Translations under genes and position numbers: made by a program
Shown: piece after piece, positions 49,249-59,105 of the stretch
Layout of the letters: the number at the start of each line of letters is the position of its first letter
Numbering within the stretch: the stretch's first letter is position 1
Assembly (NCBI RefSeq): GCF_001543105.1
Contig: NZ_CP014159.1
Span: 1,426,001-1,490,000 of the forward strand
Length of the DNA stretch: 64,000 nt
Direction: 5' to 3'
DNA from: Aerococcus christensenii
GTDB taxonomy: Bacteria; Bacillota; Bacilli; Lactobacillales; Aerococcaceae
Notes under the pieces: model-generated
What the model saw: only the letters and a program-made list of their open reading frames with translations
What the model was told of the DNA's origin: nothing
The model's database searches: none

Positions 49249-49464
49249 ATGCTCTGATCTAAAATTTCCTCACTTTTTTTATATAAAAAATAGCATAAAA
49301 ATCTAGTTATCCGCATAAAAACTGGACTTATCACACTTTATCAAGGTCAAAACCACTCAATTTACTACTAATTTACTACTTATGAATGAGCTTTGATACG
49401 ACGATTTATCCTTGAAAAGTGAAGATATAAAGATACTTCCAATAAAATTTGAATATTTAATAGG

Positions 49465-49498
49465 TAGACACTTCAAAAAATGAGGTGTCTATTTTTTT
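49465..49498 (+). terminator. Terminator inside the ICE left end
   Basis: TAGACACTTC / GAGGTGTCTA stem with a T7 run, before Orf24. The 49300-49524 stretch otherwise shows only A/T-rich sequence with short repeats that may bind integrase. Confidence 0.7.
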
Positions 49499-49524
49499 AC
49501 CCGATTTTGAAAGGAAGTGAACTT

Positions 49525-49599
49525 ATGAAAACAAAAAATCAAGAATCAAAAGGTCGTTCCCCACTCTTTAAGACCATCAAACATTCATTCAGCCAATAA
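49525..49599 (+). CDS. Small ORF upstream of Orf23 (Orf24-like)
   Basis: 24 codons (MKTKNQESKGRSPLFKTIKH, then SFSQ), basic, with AAGGAAG six to eight bases before the ATG. It stands where Tn916 has Orf24. Function unknown and translation unproven. Confidence 0.5.
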   Translation: MKTKNQESKGRSPLFKTIKHSFSQ

Positions 49600-49621
49600 A
49601 AAAGAAAGGATAGGTAAAAAT

Positions 49622-49936
49622 ATGGAACTTAAATTTGTGATTCCCAACATGGAAAAAACATTCGGCAATTTAGAATTTGCTGGCGAGGATAAAGTCGTTC
49701 AGCGAAGAATCAACGGACGGCTAACTGTCTTATCAAGAAGCTATAATCTCTATTCTGATGTTCAAAGAGCAGATGATATTGTGGTGGTGCTTCCTGCTGA
49801 AGCTGGCGAAAAACATTTCGGCTTTGAGGAACGTGTGAAGTTAGTCAATCCACGTATTACCGCAGAGGGCTACAAAATCGGCACTCGTGGTTTTACAAAT
49901 TACCTTTTACATGCTGACGACATGATAAAAGAATAA
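49622..49936 (+). CDS. Tn916 Orf23 (DUF961/YdcP family)
   Basis: 104 residues, DUF961 domain (MELKFVIPNMEKTFGNLEF, then VVVLPAEAGEKHFGFEERV). A pair of such genes (Orf23, Orf22) opens the transfer module in Tn916 and ICEBs1-type elements; the molecular role is not known. AGAAAGGA ribosome site. In Tn916 this module is transcribed across the circle junction after excision (family knowledge). Confidence 0.92.
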   Translation: MELKFVIPNMEKTFGNLEFAGEDKVVQRRINGRLTVLSRSYNLYSDVQRADDIVVVLPAEAGEKHFGFEERVKLVNPRITAEGYKIGTRGFTNYLLHADDMIKE

Positions 49937-49951
49937 AGAAAGAGAGGAAAA

Positions 49952-50338
49952 ATGATGAGATTAGCAAATGGCATTGTATTAGATAAAGACACGACTTTTG
50001 GAGAATTGAAATTCTCTGCTCTACGTCGTGAAGTGAGAATCCAAAATGAAGACGGGTCGGTTTCAGATGAAATCAAGGAACGTACCTATGACTTAAAATC
50101 CAAAGGACAAGGACGCATGATTCAAGTAAGTATTCCTGCCAGCGTGCCTTTGAAAGAGTTTGATTATAACGCACGGGTGGAACTTATCAATCCCATTGCG
50201 GACACCGTTGCTACTGCCACCTATCAAGGAGCAGATGTTGACTGGTATATCAAGGCAGACGATATTGTGCTGACAAAGGATTCTAGTTCATTCAAAGCTC
50301 AACCACAAGCAAAGAAAGAACCGACACAAGACAAATAG
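49952..50338 (+). CDS. Tn916 Orf22 (DUF961/YdcP family)
   Basis: 128 residues, paralogous to Orf23 (compare TTFGELKF here with TFGNLEF there; FNARVELINP-type segment FDYNARVELINP). Separated from Orf23 by 15 bases. Function unknown. ATG at 49952, with a second ATG three bases later. Confidence 0.92.
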   Translation: MMRLANGIVLDKDTTFGELKFSALRREVRIQNEDGSVSDEIKERTYDLKSKGQGRMIQVSIPASVPLKEFDYNARVELINPIADTVATATYQGADVDWYIKADDIVLTKDSSSFKAQPQAKKEPTQDK

Positions 50339-50366
50339 TCGCTAGGTAGAAAGGAGACTTTTTCGC

Positions 50367-51752
50367 ATGAAACAGCGTGGTAAAAGGATTCGCCCATCTG
50401 GTAAAGATTTAGTCTTTCATTTTACGATAGCGTCACTCCTGCCTGTTTTCCTGCTGGTTGTCGGACTGTTTCATGTGAAGACAATCCAGCAGATCAACTG
50501 GCAGGATTTTAACCTATCACAAGCAGATAAGATTGACATTCCCTATTTAATTATCAGTTTCAGTGTCGCAATTCTTATCTGCTTGCTGGTAGCGTTTGTA
50601 TTCAAACGGGTTCGCTATGATACGGTTAAACAACTTTACCACCGTCAAAAACTGGCAAAGATGATACTTGAAAACAAGTGGTATGAATCTGAACAGGTCA
50701 AAACAGAGGGTTTCTTTAAAGATAGTGCTGGTCGTACAAAGGAAAAGATAACCTACTTCCCTAAAATGTATTATCGACTTAAAAATGGCTTGATACAGAT
50801 ACGGGTGGAAATCACGCTGGGAAAATATCAAGACCAACTCTTACACTTGGAAAAGAAATTAGAGAGTGGCTTGTACTGTGAGCTGACGGATAAAGAGTTA
50901 AAGGATTCCTATGTGGAATATACTTTGCTCTATGACACCATAGCCAGTCGTATTTCTATTGATGAAGTAGAAGCTAAAGATGGTAAACTTCGCTTAATGA
51001 AAAACGTATGGTGGGAATATGATAAGCTCCCTCATATGTTGATTGCTGGTGGTACAGGTGGCGGTAAAACTTACTTTATACTGACACTGATTGAAGCCTT
51101 GCTTCATACAGATTCAAAACTGTATATTCTTGACCCGAAAAATGCTGATCTTGCGGACTTAGGTTCTGTGATGGCAAATGTCTACTATAGAAAAGAAGAC
51201 TTGCTTTCTTGCATTGAAACATTCTATGAAGAAATGATGAAACGTAGTGAGGAAATGAAGCAGATGAAGAACTATAAGACTGGCAAAAATTATGCTTACT
51301 TAGGTCTCCCGGCACACTTCTTAATCTTTGATGAATACGTCGCTTTCATGGAAATGCTGGGAACAAAAGAAAACACCGCAGTTATGAATAAGCTGAAACA
51401 GATTGTCATGTTAGGTCGTCAAGCTGGCTTCTTTCTAATACTGGCTTGTCAACGTCCAGACGCAAAATATTTAGGCGACGGAATCCGTGATCAGTTTAAT
51501 TTCAGAGTGGCTTTAGGTCGTATGTCTGAAATGGGCTATGGCATGATGTTTGGCAGTGACGTACAAAAGGATTTCTTCTTAAAGCGAATCAAAGGTCGTG
51601 GCTATGTTGATGTAGGAACAAGTGTCATATCAGAGTTTTATACTCCCCTTGTACCAAAAGGATATGATTTCTTGGAGGAAATTAAAAAGTTATCCAACAG
51701 CAGACAGTCCACGCAGGCGACGTGCGAAGCGGAAGTCGCAGGTGTGGACTGA
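50367..51752 (+). CDS. Tn916 Orf21, FtsK/SpoIIIE-type coupling ATPase
   Basis: 461 residues: two N-terminal membrane helices (about 17-37 and 62-82) and an FtsK/HerA ATPase domain with Walker A GGTGGGKT and Walker B FLIFDEYVAF. It is the coupling protein (TcpA/VirD4-like) that brings the relaxase-DNA complex to the secretion channel. Upstream of oriT and the relaxase, as in Tn916. Confidence 0.95.
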   Translation: MKQRGKRIRPSGKDLVFHFTIASLLPVFLLVVGLFHVKTIQQINWQDFNLSQADKIDIPYLIISFSVAILICLLVAFVFKRVRYDTVKQLYHRQKLAKMILENKWYESEQVKTEGFFKDSAGRTKEKITYFPKMYYRLKNGLIQIRVEITLGKYQDQLLHLEKKLESGLYCELTDKELKDSYVEYTLLYDTIASRISIDEVEAKDGKLRLMKNVWWEYDKLPHMLIAGGTGGGKTYFILTLIEALLHTDSKLYILDPKNADLADLGSVMANVYYRKEDLLSCIETFYEEMMKRSEEMKQMKNYKTGKNYAYLGLPAHFLIFDEYVAFMEMLGTKENTAVMNKLKQIVMLGRQAGFFLILACQRPDAKYLGDGIRDQFNFRVALGRMSEMGYGMMFGSDVQKDFFLKRIKGRGYVDVGTSVISEFYTPLVPKGYDFLEEIKKLSNSRQSTQATCEAEVAGVD

Positions 51753-51758
51753 TCTTGC

Positions 51759-51815
51759 TGGCTGGTGTGGCAATAGCCACGCCAGCACTTAACCCCCCGT
51801 ATCTAACAGGGGGGT
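51759..51815 (+). other. Origin of transfer (oriT)
   Basis: Between Orf21 and Orf20. The inverted repeat ACCCCCC (51792-51798), GTATCTAACA, GGGGGGT (51809-51815) is the conserved nic-region hairpin shared by Tn916 and ICEBs1. A second hairpin (GCTGG..GGTGTGGC / GCCACGCCAGC) lies just upstream at 51759-51788. Confidence 0.85.
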
Positions 51816-51885
51816 ACAAATCGACAGGAAACAGTCAAAAAAACATTAGAAAATCCTTTGGTTACAAGGGATTTACAAAATTTCA

Positions 51886-51928
51886 GCGTATGTCAAATGG
51901 GCTTTAAAAGTTGACATACGCCTTTTTG
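51886..51928 (+). terminator. Hairpin between oriT and Orf20
   Basis: GCGTATGTCAA / TTGACATACGC stem with a T5 run just before the relaxase ribosome site; it may limit relaxase expression. Confidence 0.65.
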
Positions 51929-51929
51929 A

Positions 51930-53135
51930 TTGGAGGGATTTTTACTGAATGAACAAACTTGGTTACAGCATTTAAAAGAAAAACGCTTGGCTTATGGACT
52001 ATCTCAAAACCGTTTAGCTGTTGCGACTGGTATTACAAGGCAGTATCTAAGCGATATTGAAACAGGAAAAGTCAAGCCATCAGAGGATTTACAGCAGTCC
52101 CTTTGGGAAGCTCTGGAACGCTTCAATCCCGACGCTCCCCTTGAAATGCTGTTTGATTATGTAAGAATTCGCTTTCCGACAACAGACGTACAGCAGGTGG
52201 TCGAAAACATCTTACAACTGAAACTGTCCTATTTTCTTCATGAGGACTATGGTTTCTATTCTTATTCAGAGCATTATGCTTTAGGCGACATATTCGTCCT
52301 TTGCTCCCATGAACTGGACAAAGGAGTTCTGGTGGAATTGAAAGGTCGTGGGTGCAGACAATTTGAAAGCTATCTTCTGGCACAACAAAGAAGCTGGTAT
52401 GAGTTCTTTATGGACGTTTTGGTGGCTGGCGGTGTGATGAAACGCCTTGACCTTGCCATTAACGATAAGACAGGGATTTTAAATATCCCTGTACTCACTG
52501 AAAAGTGCCAACAGGAAGAATGTATCTCCGTCTTCCGCAGTTTTAAAAGCTATCGCAGTGGCGAACTGGTACGCAAAGAGGAAAAGGAATGTATGGGAAA
52601 CACCCTCTATATCGGTTCATTACAAAGTGAAGTTTATTTCTGTATCTATGAAAAGGACTACGAGCAGTACAAGAAAAATGATATTCCCATTGAAGACGCA
52701 GAAGTAAAAAACCGTTTTGAGATTCGATTGAAAAATGAGCGTGCCTATTATGCAGTCCGTGATTTACTCGTCTATGACAATCCAGAGCATACCGCCTTTA
52801 AAATTATCAATCGGTATATCCGTTTTGTAGATAAAGACGATTCCAAACCTCGTTCTGATTGGAAACTGAATGAAGAATGGGCTTGGTTTATTGGGAACAA
52901 TCGTGAACGATTAAAACTAACCACAAAACCAGAGCCTTACTCCTTCCAAAGGACGCTGAACTGGCTATCTCATCAAGTTGCCCCGACCTTAAAGGTTGCG
53001 ATTAAACTTGATGAAATCAACCAGACGCAGGTTGTAAAAGACATTCTCGACCATGCGAAACTGACAGACCGACACAAGCAGATTTTGAAGCAACAGTCAG
53101 TAAAAGAACAGGACGTGATAACAACAAAAAAATAA
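51930..53135 (+). CDS. Tn916 Orf20, MobT-family relaxase
   Basis: 401 residues if read from TTG at 51930. An N-terminal Cro/CI helix-turn-helix (LSQNRLAVATGITRQYLSDIETG) precedes a Rep_trans-type domain like rolling-circle plasmid initiators. It nicks oriT to start transfer and autonomous rolling-circle replication (family knowledge). The true start is unclear: the GGAGGG site lies inside codons 2-3, so a CTG or TTA-region start near 51945 is possible. An unusually weak start for a gene of this importance. Confidence 0.92.
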   Translation: MEGFLLNEQTWLQHLKEKRLAYGLSQNRLAVATGITRQYLSDIETGKVKPSEDLQQSLWEALERFNPDAPLEMLFDYVRIRFPTTDVQQVVENILQLKLSYFLHEDYGFYSYSEHYALGDIFVLCSHELDKGVLVELKGRGCRQFESYLLAQQRSWYEFFMDVLVAGGVMKRLDLAINDKTGILNIPVLTEKCQQEECISVFRSFKSYRSGELVRKEEKECMGNTLYIGSLQSEVYFCIYEKDYEQYKKNDIPIEDAEVKNRFEIRLKNERAYYAVRDLLVYDNPEHTAFKIINRYIRFVDKDDSKPRSDWKLNEEWAWFIGNNRERLKLTTKPEPYSFQRTLNWLSHQVAPTLKVAIKLDEINQTQVVKDILDHAKLTDRHKQILKQQSVKEQDVITTKK

Positions 53136-53177
53136 CTCAAATACAAATTCATTGAATATAGAGAGGAGAACATTTTT

Positions 53178-53399
53178 ATGAATTTTGGACAAAACCTTTA
53201 TAACTGGTTTCTATCAAACGCTCAATCACTGGTGCTTTTAGCAATCGTTGTGATTGGCTTGTATCTTGGCTTCAAGCGTGAGTTTAGCAAACTGATTGGC
53301 TTTTTAATTATTGCGATTATTGCGGTTGGCTTAGTCTTCAACGCTGCTGGAGTAAAAGACATTTTACTAGAGCTATTCAATCGCATTATTGGTGCTTAA
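53178..53399 (+). CDS. Tn916 Orf19, small membrane protein
   Basis: 73 residues with two predicted hydrophobic helices (about 14-32 and 38-58). Ribosome site GAGAGGAG. It belongs to the transfer module, but its function is unknown. Confidence 0.88.
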   Translation: MNFGQNLYNWFLSNAQSLVLLAIVVIGLYLGFKREFSKLIGFLIIAIIAVGLVFNAAGVKDILLELFNRIIGA

Positions 53400-53400
53400 A

Positions 53401-53515
53401 TAAAACCGTTCTTTTGTGGAATATAAGTGGTTTTCTTATGTTCCGCAAAGGAATGGTACACCAAACGAAGTGCGGTAGGGATTTTTGAATCTCTACAAAG
53501 AAAGGACGTGAATAT
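53401..53515 (+). other. Structured intergenic region ahead of ardA
   Basis: A long imperfect hairpin (CTTTTGTGGAATATAAG with CTTATGTTCCGCAAAGG) spans about 53411-53453. It could be a regulatory structure or a single-strand origin; I cannot tell. Confidence 0.4.
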
Positions 53516-54013
53516 ATGGACGATATGCAAGTCTATATTGCGAATTTAGGCAAATACAATGAGGGCGAATTGGTCGGTGCGTGGTTTACCTTTCCCATTG
53601 ACTTTGAGGAAGTCAAAGAGAAAATCGGCTTGAATGATGAATATGAGGAATACGCCATTCATGACTACGAGTTACCCTTTACGGTTGACGAATACACTTC
53701 CATTGGCGAACTCAATCGACTATGGGAAATGGTATCGGAATTACCCGAAGAATTACAATCGGAGCTATCTGCTCTGCTCACTCATTTTTCAAGCATTGAA
53801 GAACTAAGCGAACATCAAGAGGATATTATCATTCATTCCGATTGTGATGATATGTATGACGTGGCACGCTACTACATTGAAGAAACGGGTGCTTTAGGCG
53901 AAGTACCAGCTAGTCTTCAAAACTATATTGATTATCAAGCCTATGGTCGGGATTTAGACCTTTCAGGAACGTTTATCTCAACCAATCATGGGATTTTTGA
54001 AATCGTCTATTAA
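53516..54013 (+). CDS. ardA: Tn916 Orf18, antirestriction protein ArdA
   Basis: 165 residues, very acidic, three-domain ArdA fold that mimics about 42 bp of bent B-DNA and blocks type I restriction enzymes. It protects the element on entry to a new host. Family landmarks include VGAWFTFPI and the C-terminal DLSGTFISTNHG. Ribosome site AAAGGACG. Confidence 0.94.
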   Translation: MDDMQVYIANLGKYNEGELVGAWFTFPIDFEEVKEKIGLNDEYEEYAIHDYELPFTVDEYTSIGELNRLWEMVSELPEELQSELSALLTHFSSIEELSEHQEDIIIHSDCDDMYDVARYYIEETGALGEVPASLQNYIDYQAYGRDLDLSGTFISTNHGIFEIVY

Positions 54014-54101
54014 ATCTGTCGGTACATTACTACTGGCAGATTTTCTATTTTACGGGGTGGCTCAATCAGCTACCCCTATTTTTTATGAAAGGATTGATTA
54101 C

Positions 54102-54494
54102 ATGAAGAAAATACGAAGCTATACCAGTATCTGGTCTGTGGAAAAGGTACTGTATTCTATCAATGATTTTAGACTTCCGTTTCCCATAACCTTTACGCAA
54201 ATGACATGGTTTGTCGTGTCACTCTTTGCAGTGATGATACTTGGCAACTTGCCCCCTCTTTCCATGATAGAGGGAGCATTTCTCAAATACTTTGGGATTC
54301 CTGTGGCTTTCACATGGTTTATGTCTACAAAAACTTTTGATGGTAAAAAGCCTTATGGATTTTTGAAGTCTGTCATTGCTTATGCACTGCGACCAAAGCT
54401 GACCTATGCAGGAAAAAAAGTAACGCTTGGCAGAAACCAGCCACAAGAAGCCATTACAGCAGTTAGGAGTGAATTTTATGGCATATCCAATTAA
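54102..54494 (+). CDS. Tn916 Orf17, TcpE-family conjugal transfer membrane protein
   Basis: 130 residues from the ATG at 54102, which has AAAGGA eight bases upstream and gives the usual TcpE opening (YTSIWSVEKVLYSINDFRLPF). A longer version from ATG 53988 (168 residues), overlapping ardA by 26 bases, is also often annotated in this family but has a weak ribosome site. Two membrane helices (about residues 35-52 and 60-78). Part of the secretion channel. Its end overlaps the ATPase gene. Confidence 0.85.
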   Translation: MKKIRSYTSIWSVEKVLYSINDFRLPFPITFTQMTWFVVSLFAVMILGNLPPLSMIEGAFLKYFGIPVAFTWFMSTKTFDGKKPYGFLKSVIAYALRPKLTYAGKKVTLGRNQPQEAITAVRSEFYGISN

Positions 54495-56925
54495 ATACAT
54501 TGAAAACAATCTCGTCTGGAATAAAGACGGGGAATGTTATGCTTACTATGAGCTTGTTCCTTACAATTACTCATTTCTAAGTCCAGAACAGAAAATACAA
54601 GTGCATGATTCTTTCAGACAGCTTATCGCACAAAATCGTGATGGCAAAATTCATGCTTTACAAATCAGTACAGAATCCAGCATACGTTCTGCACAAGAGC
54701 GTTCCAAAAATGAAGTCACTGGCAAGCTCAAAGCGGTTGCCTATGACAAAATCGACCAACAGACAGACGCTTTAATATCCATGATTGGCGAAAATCAAGT
54801 GAACTACCGTTTCTTTATCGGCTTTAAGTTGCTTCTCAACGATCAGGAGTTTTCTATGAAAAGTCTTACCGTTGAAGCAAAAAATGCTTTGTCTGATTTT
54901 GTCTATGATGTGAACCATAAGCTGATGGGCGATTTTGTTAGTATGAGTAATGATGAAATCCTGCGTTTTCAGAAGATGGAAAAGCTCTTAGAAAATAAAA
55001 TCTCTCGTCGTTTCAAAATCCGCAGGTTAGATAAGGACGACTTCGGCTATCTGATTGAACACCTTTACGGACAGACAGGCACTGCCTATGAAGAGTATGA
55101 GTACCATCTATCAAAGAAAAAGCTGGATAATGAAACGCTGATTAAATACTATGACTTGATTAAGCCTACTCGCTGTTTGGTGGAAGAAAAACAGCGATAT
55201 TTGAAAATCCAGCAGGAAGATGAAACCGTCTATGTAGCTTACTTTACCATTAACAGCATTGTCGGAGAACTGGACTTCCCGTCCTCTGAAATCTTCTACT
55301 ACCAGCAACAGCAATTTACATTCCCGATTGATACGTCAATGAATGTGGAAATTGTAGCGAATCGTAAAGCCCTATCTACTGTCCGCAATAAAAAGAAAGA
55401 ACTGAAAGACTTGGATAACCACGCTTGGCAAAGTGATAATGAAACCAGCTCCAATGTGGCGGAAGCTCTGGAAAGTGTGAATGAGCTGGAAACCAATTTA
55501 GACCAAAGCAAGGAATCTATGTACAAGCTGTCTTATGTGGTAAGGGTATCAGCAAATGATCTTGACGAACTCAAACGTCGTTGTAATGAAGTGAAAGATT
55601 TTTATGACGATTTAAGCGTAAAACTGGTACGACCATTTGGGGATATGCTCGGCTTACATGAAGAATTTTTACCTGCCAGCAAGCGTTATATGAATGATTA
55701 TATTCAATACGTGACCTCTGATTTCCTCGCTGGTTTAGGTTTTGGTGCTACTCAAATGCTGGGGGAAAATGAGGGGATTTATGTTGGCTACAGCTTAGAT
55801 ACTGGACGCAATGTCTATCTGAAACCTGCTCTTGCCAGTCAAGGGGTTAAGGGTTCAGTAACCAATGCGTTAGCGTCGGCTTTTGTTGGTTCGCTGGGTG
55901 GTGGTAAATCCTTTGCGAATAACCTTATCGTCTATTATGCGGTGCTTTATGGGGCACAAGCAGTGATTGTAGACCCAAAAGCAGAACGTGGCAGATGGAA
56001 AGAAACCTTGCCAGAGATTTCCCATGAAATCAATATCGTCACTCTGACTTCTGATGAGAAAAACAAAGGCTTACTTGACCCTTATGTGATTATGAAAAAT
56101 CCCAAAGATTCTGAATCACTGGCTATTGATATTCTGACATTCCTTACGGGGATTTCCTCTCGTGATGGGGAACGCTTCCCAATCCTTAGAAAAGCCATTC
56201 GTGCAGTAACCAATAGTGAAGTACGAGGGTTGATGAAAGTGATTGAGGAATTACGGGTTGAGAATACGCCACTAAGTACCAGTATAGCCGACCATATCGA
56301 AAGTTTTACAGACTATGACTTTGCACATTTATTATTCAGTAATGGTTATGTGGAGCAGTCTATCAGCTTAGAAAAACAACTGAACATTATACAGGTTGCG
56401 GACTTGGTACTTCCCGACAAGGAAACTTCCTTTGAGGAATATACCACTATGGAGCTTTTATCCGTTGCTATGCTGATTGTCATTAGTACCTTTGCTTTAG
56501 ACTTTATCCATACAGACCGAAGCATTTTCAAGATTGTAGATTTAGACGAAGCATGGAGCTTTTTACAGGTAGCACAAGGAAAAACACTATCTATGAAGCT
56601 GGTTCGGGCTGGTCGTGCTATGAACGCTGGGGTATATTTCGTGACCCAAAATACAGACGACCTCTTAGATGAAAAACTGAAAAATAACCTCGGCTTAAAA
56701 TTTGCATTTCGTTCCACTGACCTTAACGAGATTAAAAAGACCTTAGCCTTTTTTGGTGTAGACCCAGAGGACGAAAACAATCAGAAGCGATTGCGTGATT
56801 TGGAAAACGGGCAATGCCTTATCAGTGATTTATATGGTCGTGTCGGTGTGATACAGTTCCACCCAGTATTTGAAGAACTGCTCCATGCCTTTGATACCAG
56901 ACCACCTGTGCGAAAAGAGGTGTAA
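54478..56925 (+). CDS. Tn916 Orf16, VirB4-like conjugation ATPase
   Basis: 815 residues. The C-terminal half is a TraG/VirB4 ATPase: Walker A GSLGGGKS at about residue 472 and Walker B IVDLDEAWSF. It powers assembly of the type IV-like channel. The ATG at 54478 has TTAGGAGTG upstream; the longer frame from 54427 runs into Orf17 and is rejected. It overlaps Orf17 by 17 bases. Confidence 0.95.
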   Translation: MAYPIKYIENNLVWNKDGECYAYYELVPYNYSFLSPEQKIQVHDSFRQLIAQNRDGKIHALQISTESSIRSAQERSKNEVTGKLKAVAYDKIDQQTDALISMIGENQVNYRFFIGFKLLLNDQEFSMKSLTVEAKNALSDFVYDVNHKLMGDFVSMSNDEILRFQKMEKLLENKISRRFKIRRLDKDDFGYLIEHLYGQTGTAYEEYEYHLSKKKLDNETLIKYYDLIKPTRCLVEEKQRYLKIQQEDETVYVAYFTINSIVGELDFPSSEIFYYQQQQFTFPIDTSMNVEIVANRKALSTVRNKKKELKDLDNHAWQSDNETSSNVAEALESVNELETNLDQSKESMYKLSYVVRVSANDLDELKRRCNEVKDFYDDLSVKLVRPFGDMLGLHEEFLPASKRYMNDYIQYVTSDFLAGLGFGATQMLGENEGIYVGYSLDTGRNVYLKPALASQGVKGSVTNALASAFVGSLGGGKSFANNLIVYYAVLYGAQAVIVDPKAERGRWKETLPEISHEINIVTLTSDEKNKGLLDPYVIMKNPKDSESLAIDILTFLTGISSRDGERFPILRKAIRAVTNSEVRGLMKVIEELRVENTPLSTSIADHIESFTDYDFAHLLFSNGYVEQSISLEKQLNIIQVADLVLPDKETSFEEYTTMELLSVAMLIVISTFALDFIHTDRSIFKIVDLDEAWSFLQVAQGKTLSMKLVRAGRAMNAGVYFVTQNTDDLLDEKLKNNLGLKFAFRSTDLNEIKKTLAFFGVDPEDENNQKRLRDLENGQCLISDLYGRVGVIQFHPVFEELLHAFDTRPPVRKEV

Positions 56926-56927
56926 AT

Positions 56928-59105
56928 GTGAAACCATCAATAGTAAACAGAATAAAATCAAACTGGACGCTGAAACGTCTAGGTAAAGTGGCAATGACAG
57001 TGGCTTTCACACTTGTGATTGCCATTTTTCTTTTAGCCATGCTGGGAACGGTGGTTCAAGCTGCGGGCTTGGTAGATGATACGGTCAATGTGGCAAATGA
57101 ATACAGCCGATACCCACTTGAAAACTATCAACTGGATTTTTATGTGGATAATAGCTGGGGCTGGCTTCCGTGGAACTGGTCGGACGGGATTGGAAAACAG
57201 GTCATGTATGGACTATATGCCATTACCAATTTTATTTGGACAATCAGTTTGTATGTTTCCAATGCGACAGGTTACTTAGTACAGGAAGCCTATTCCTTAG
57301 ACTTCATTTCCGCTACAGCAGATTCCATTGGTAAGAATATGCAGACCTTAGCTGGTGTGAGTGCAAACGGATTTTCAACAGAGGGTTTCTATGTTGGATT
57401 CCTCTTACTCTTGATTTTGGTTCTTGGGGTTTATGTTGCCTATACGGGACTGATAAAGAGAGAAACCACAAAGGCAATTCATGCCATTATGAATTTTGTG
57501 CTGGTGTTTATCCTATCGGCTTCCTTTATTGCCTACGCTCCCGACTACATTAAAAAAATCAATGACTTTTCATCAGACATCAGTAATGCCAGTTTATCAC
57601 TTGGCACGAAGATTGTCATGCCCCATTCCGATAGTCAAGGCAAGGACAGCGTGGACTTAATCAGAGATAGCCTGTTTTCCATACAGGTTCAGCAACCGTG
57701 GCTACTGCTTCAATACAACAGTTCAGACATTGAAAGTATCGGTATTGACCGTGTGGAAAGCCTGCTCTCCACCAGCCCAGATTCCAACAATGGCGAAGAC
57801 AGAGAAAAAATTGTTGCGGAAGAAATTGAAGACAGAAGCAATACCAATCTAACCATTACAAAGACCATTAACCGTTTAGGTACAGTCTTCTTCCTATTTG
57901 TCTTCAATATTGGGATTTCCATATTTGTATTCCTATTAACAGGAATCATGATTTTCTCGCAGGTACTTTTTATCATCTATGCTATGTTTCTGCCTGTGAG
58001 CTTTATTTTAAGCATGATTCCATCATTTGATGGTATGTCAAAACGAGCCATAACAAAGCTCTTTAATACCATTTTGACACGAGCTGGAATCACATTGATT
58101 ATTACGACAGCATTTAGTATTTCAACCATGCTCTATACCTTATCGGCTGGTTATCCGTTCTTTTTGATTGCTTTTCTACAGATTGTGACCTTTGCAGGAA
58201 TCTACTTCAAGCTGGGCGATTTAATGAGTATGTTTTCTCTACAGAGTAACGATTCTCAAAGTGTGGGAAGTCGTGTGATGAGAAAACCTCGTATGCTTAT
58301 GCACGCTCACATGCACCGTCTACAGCGGAAACTTGGACGTTCCATGACTACTCTAGGGGCTGGGTCTGCCATTGTTACAGGTAAAAAAGGACAGTCGGGT
58401 TCGGGGAGTTCTGCAAGGACACAAGCAGATCACTCCCGACCAGACGGAAAGGAAAAATCAACACTTGGAAAACGTATCGGTCAAACCATCGGTACAGTAG
58501 CTGATACCAAAGACAGAATGGTAGACACTGCTAGTGGTTTGAAAGAACAGGTTAAAGATTTGCCGACCAATGCAAGATATGCAGTATATCAAGGAAAATC
58601 CAAAGTAAAAGAGAATGTCCGTGATTTAACCAGTAGTATTTCTCAAACCAAAGCGGACAGAGCCAGTGGACGCAAGGAACAGCAGGAACAAAGGCGAAAA
58701 ACCATTGCGAAGCGTCGCTCTGAAATGGAACAGGTCAAACAGAAAAAACAGCCTGCTTCTTCTGTTCATGAAAGACCGACTACAAGACAAGAACAATATC
58801 ATGATGAACAGACCTCAAAACAGTCTAATATTCAGACTTCATATAAGGAATCTCAACAAGCCAAACAAGAGCGTCCAGCAGTTAAGTCCGATTTTTCAAG
58901 TCCAAAAGTGGAACGCCAAGGCAATACCGTTCAAGAAAAAACCGTTCAAAAGCCAGCAACTTCAACCACTACAGCAGATAGAACTTCACAACGTCCAATC
59001 ACAAAAGAACGTCCGTCTACTGTTCAAAGAGTACCACTACAAAATACAAGAAGTAGACCACCAATCAAAACCGCCACCATTAAGAAAGTCGGTAAGAAAC
59101 CATGA
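56928..59105 (+). CDS. Tn916 Orf15, polytopic transfer channel protein (VirB6-like)
   Basis: 725 residues: about seven membrane helices in the first 430, and a long charged, Gln/Lys-rich cytoplasmic tail (from about 450). GTG start two bases after Orf16. A pore-forming part of the mating channel (by analogy to VirB6/CD1110-type proteins). Overlaps Orf14 by 4 bases. Confidence 0.93.
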   Translation: MKPSIVNRIKSNWTLKRLGKVAMTVAFTLVIAIFLLAMLGTVVQAAGLVDDTVNVANEYSRYPLENYQLDFYVDNSWGWLPWNWSDGIGKQVMYGLYAITNFIWTISLYVSNATGYLVQEAYSLDFISATADSIGKNMQTLAGVSANGFSTEGFYVGFLLLLILVLGVYVAYTGLIKRETTKAIHAIMNFVLVFILSASFIAYAPDYIKKINDFSSDISNASLSLGTKIVMPHSDSQGKDSVDLIRDSLFSIQVQQPWLLLQYNSSDIESIGIDRVESLLSTSPDSNNGEDREKIVAEEIEDRSNTNLTITKTINRLGTVFFLFVFNIGISIFVFLLTGIMIFSQVLFIIYAMFLPVSFILSMIPSFDGMSKRAITKLFNTILTRAGITLIITTAFSISTMLYTLSAGYPFFLIAFLQIVTFAGIYFKLGDLMSMFSLQSNDSQSVGSRVMRKPRMLMHAHMHRLQRKLGRSMTTLGAGSAIVTGKKGQSGSGSSARTQADHSRPDGKEKSTLGKRIGQTIGTVADTKDRMVDTASGLKEQVKDLPTNARYAVYQGKSKVKENVRDLTSSISQTKADRASGRKEQQEQRRKTIAKRRSEMEQVKQKKQPASSVHERPTTRQEQYHDEQTSKQSNIQTSYKESQQAKQERPAVKSDFSSPKVERQGNTVQEKTVQKPATSTTTADRTSQRPITKERPSTVQRVPLQNTRSRPPIKTATIKKVGKKP

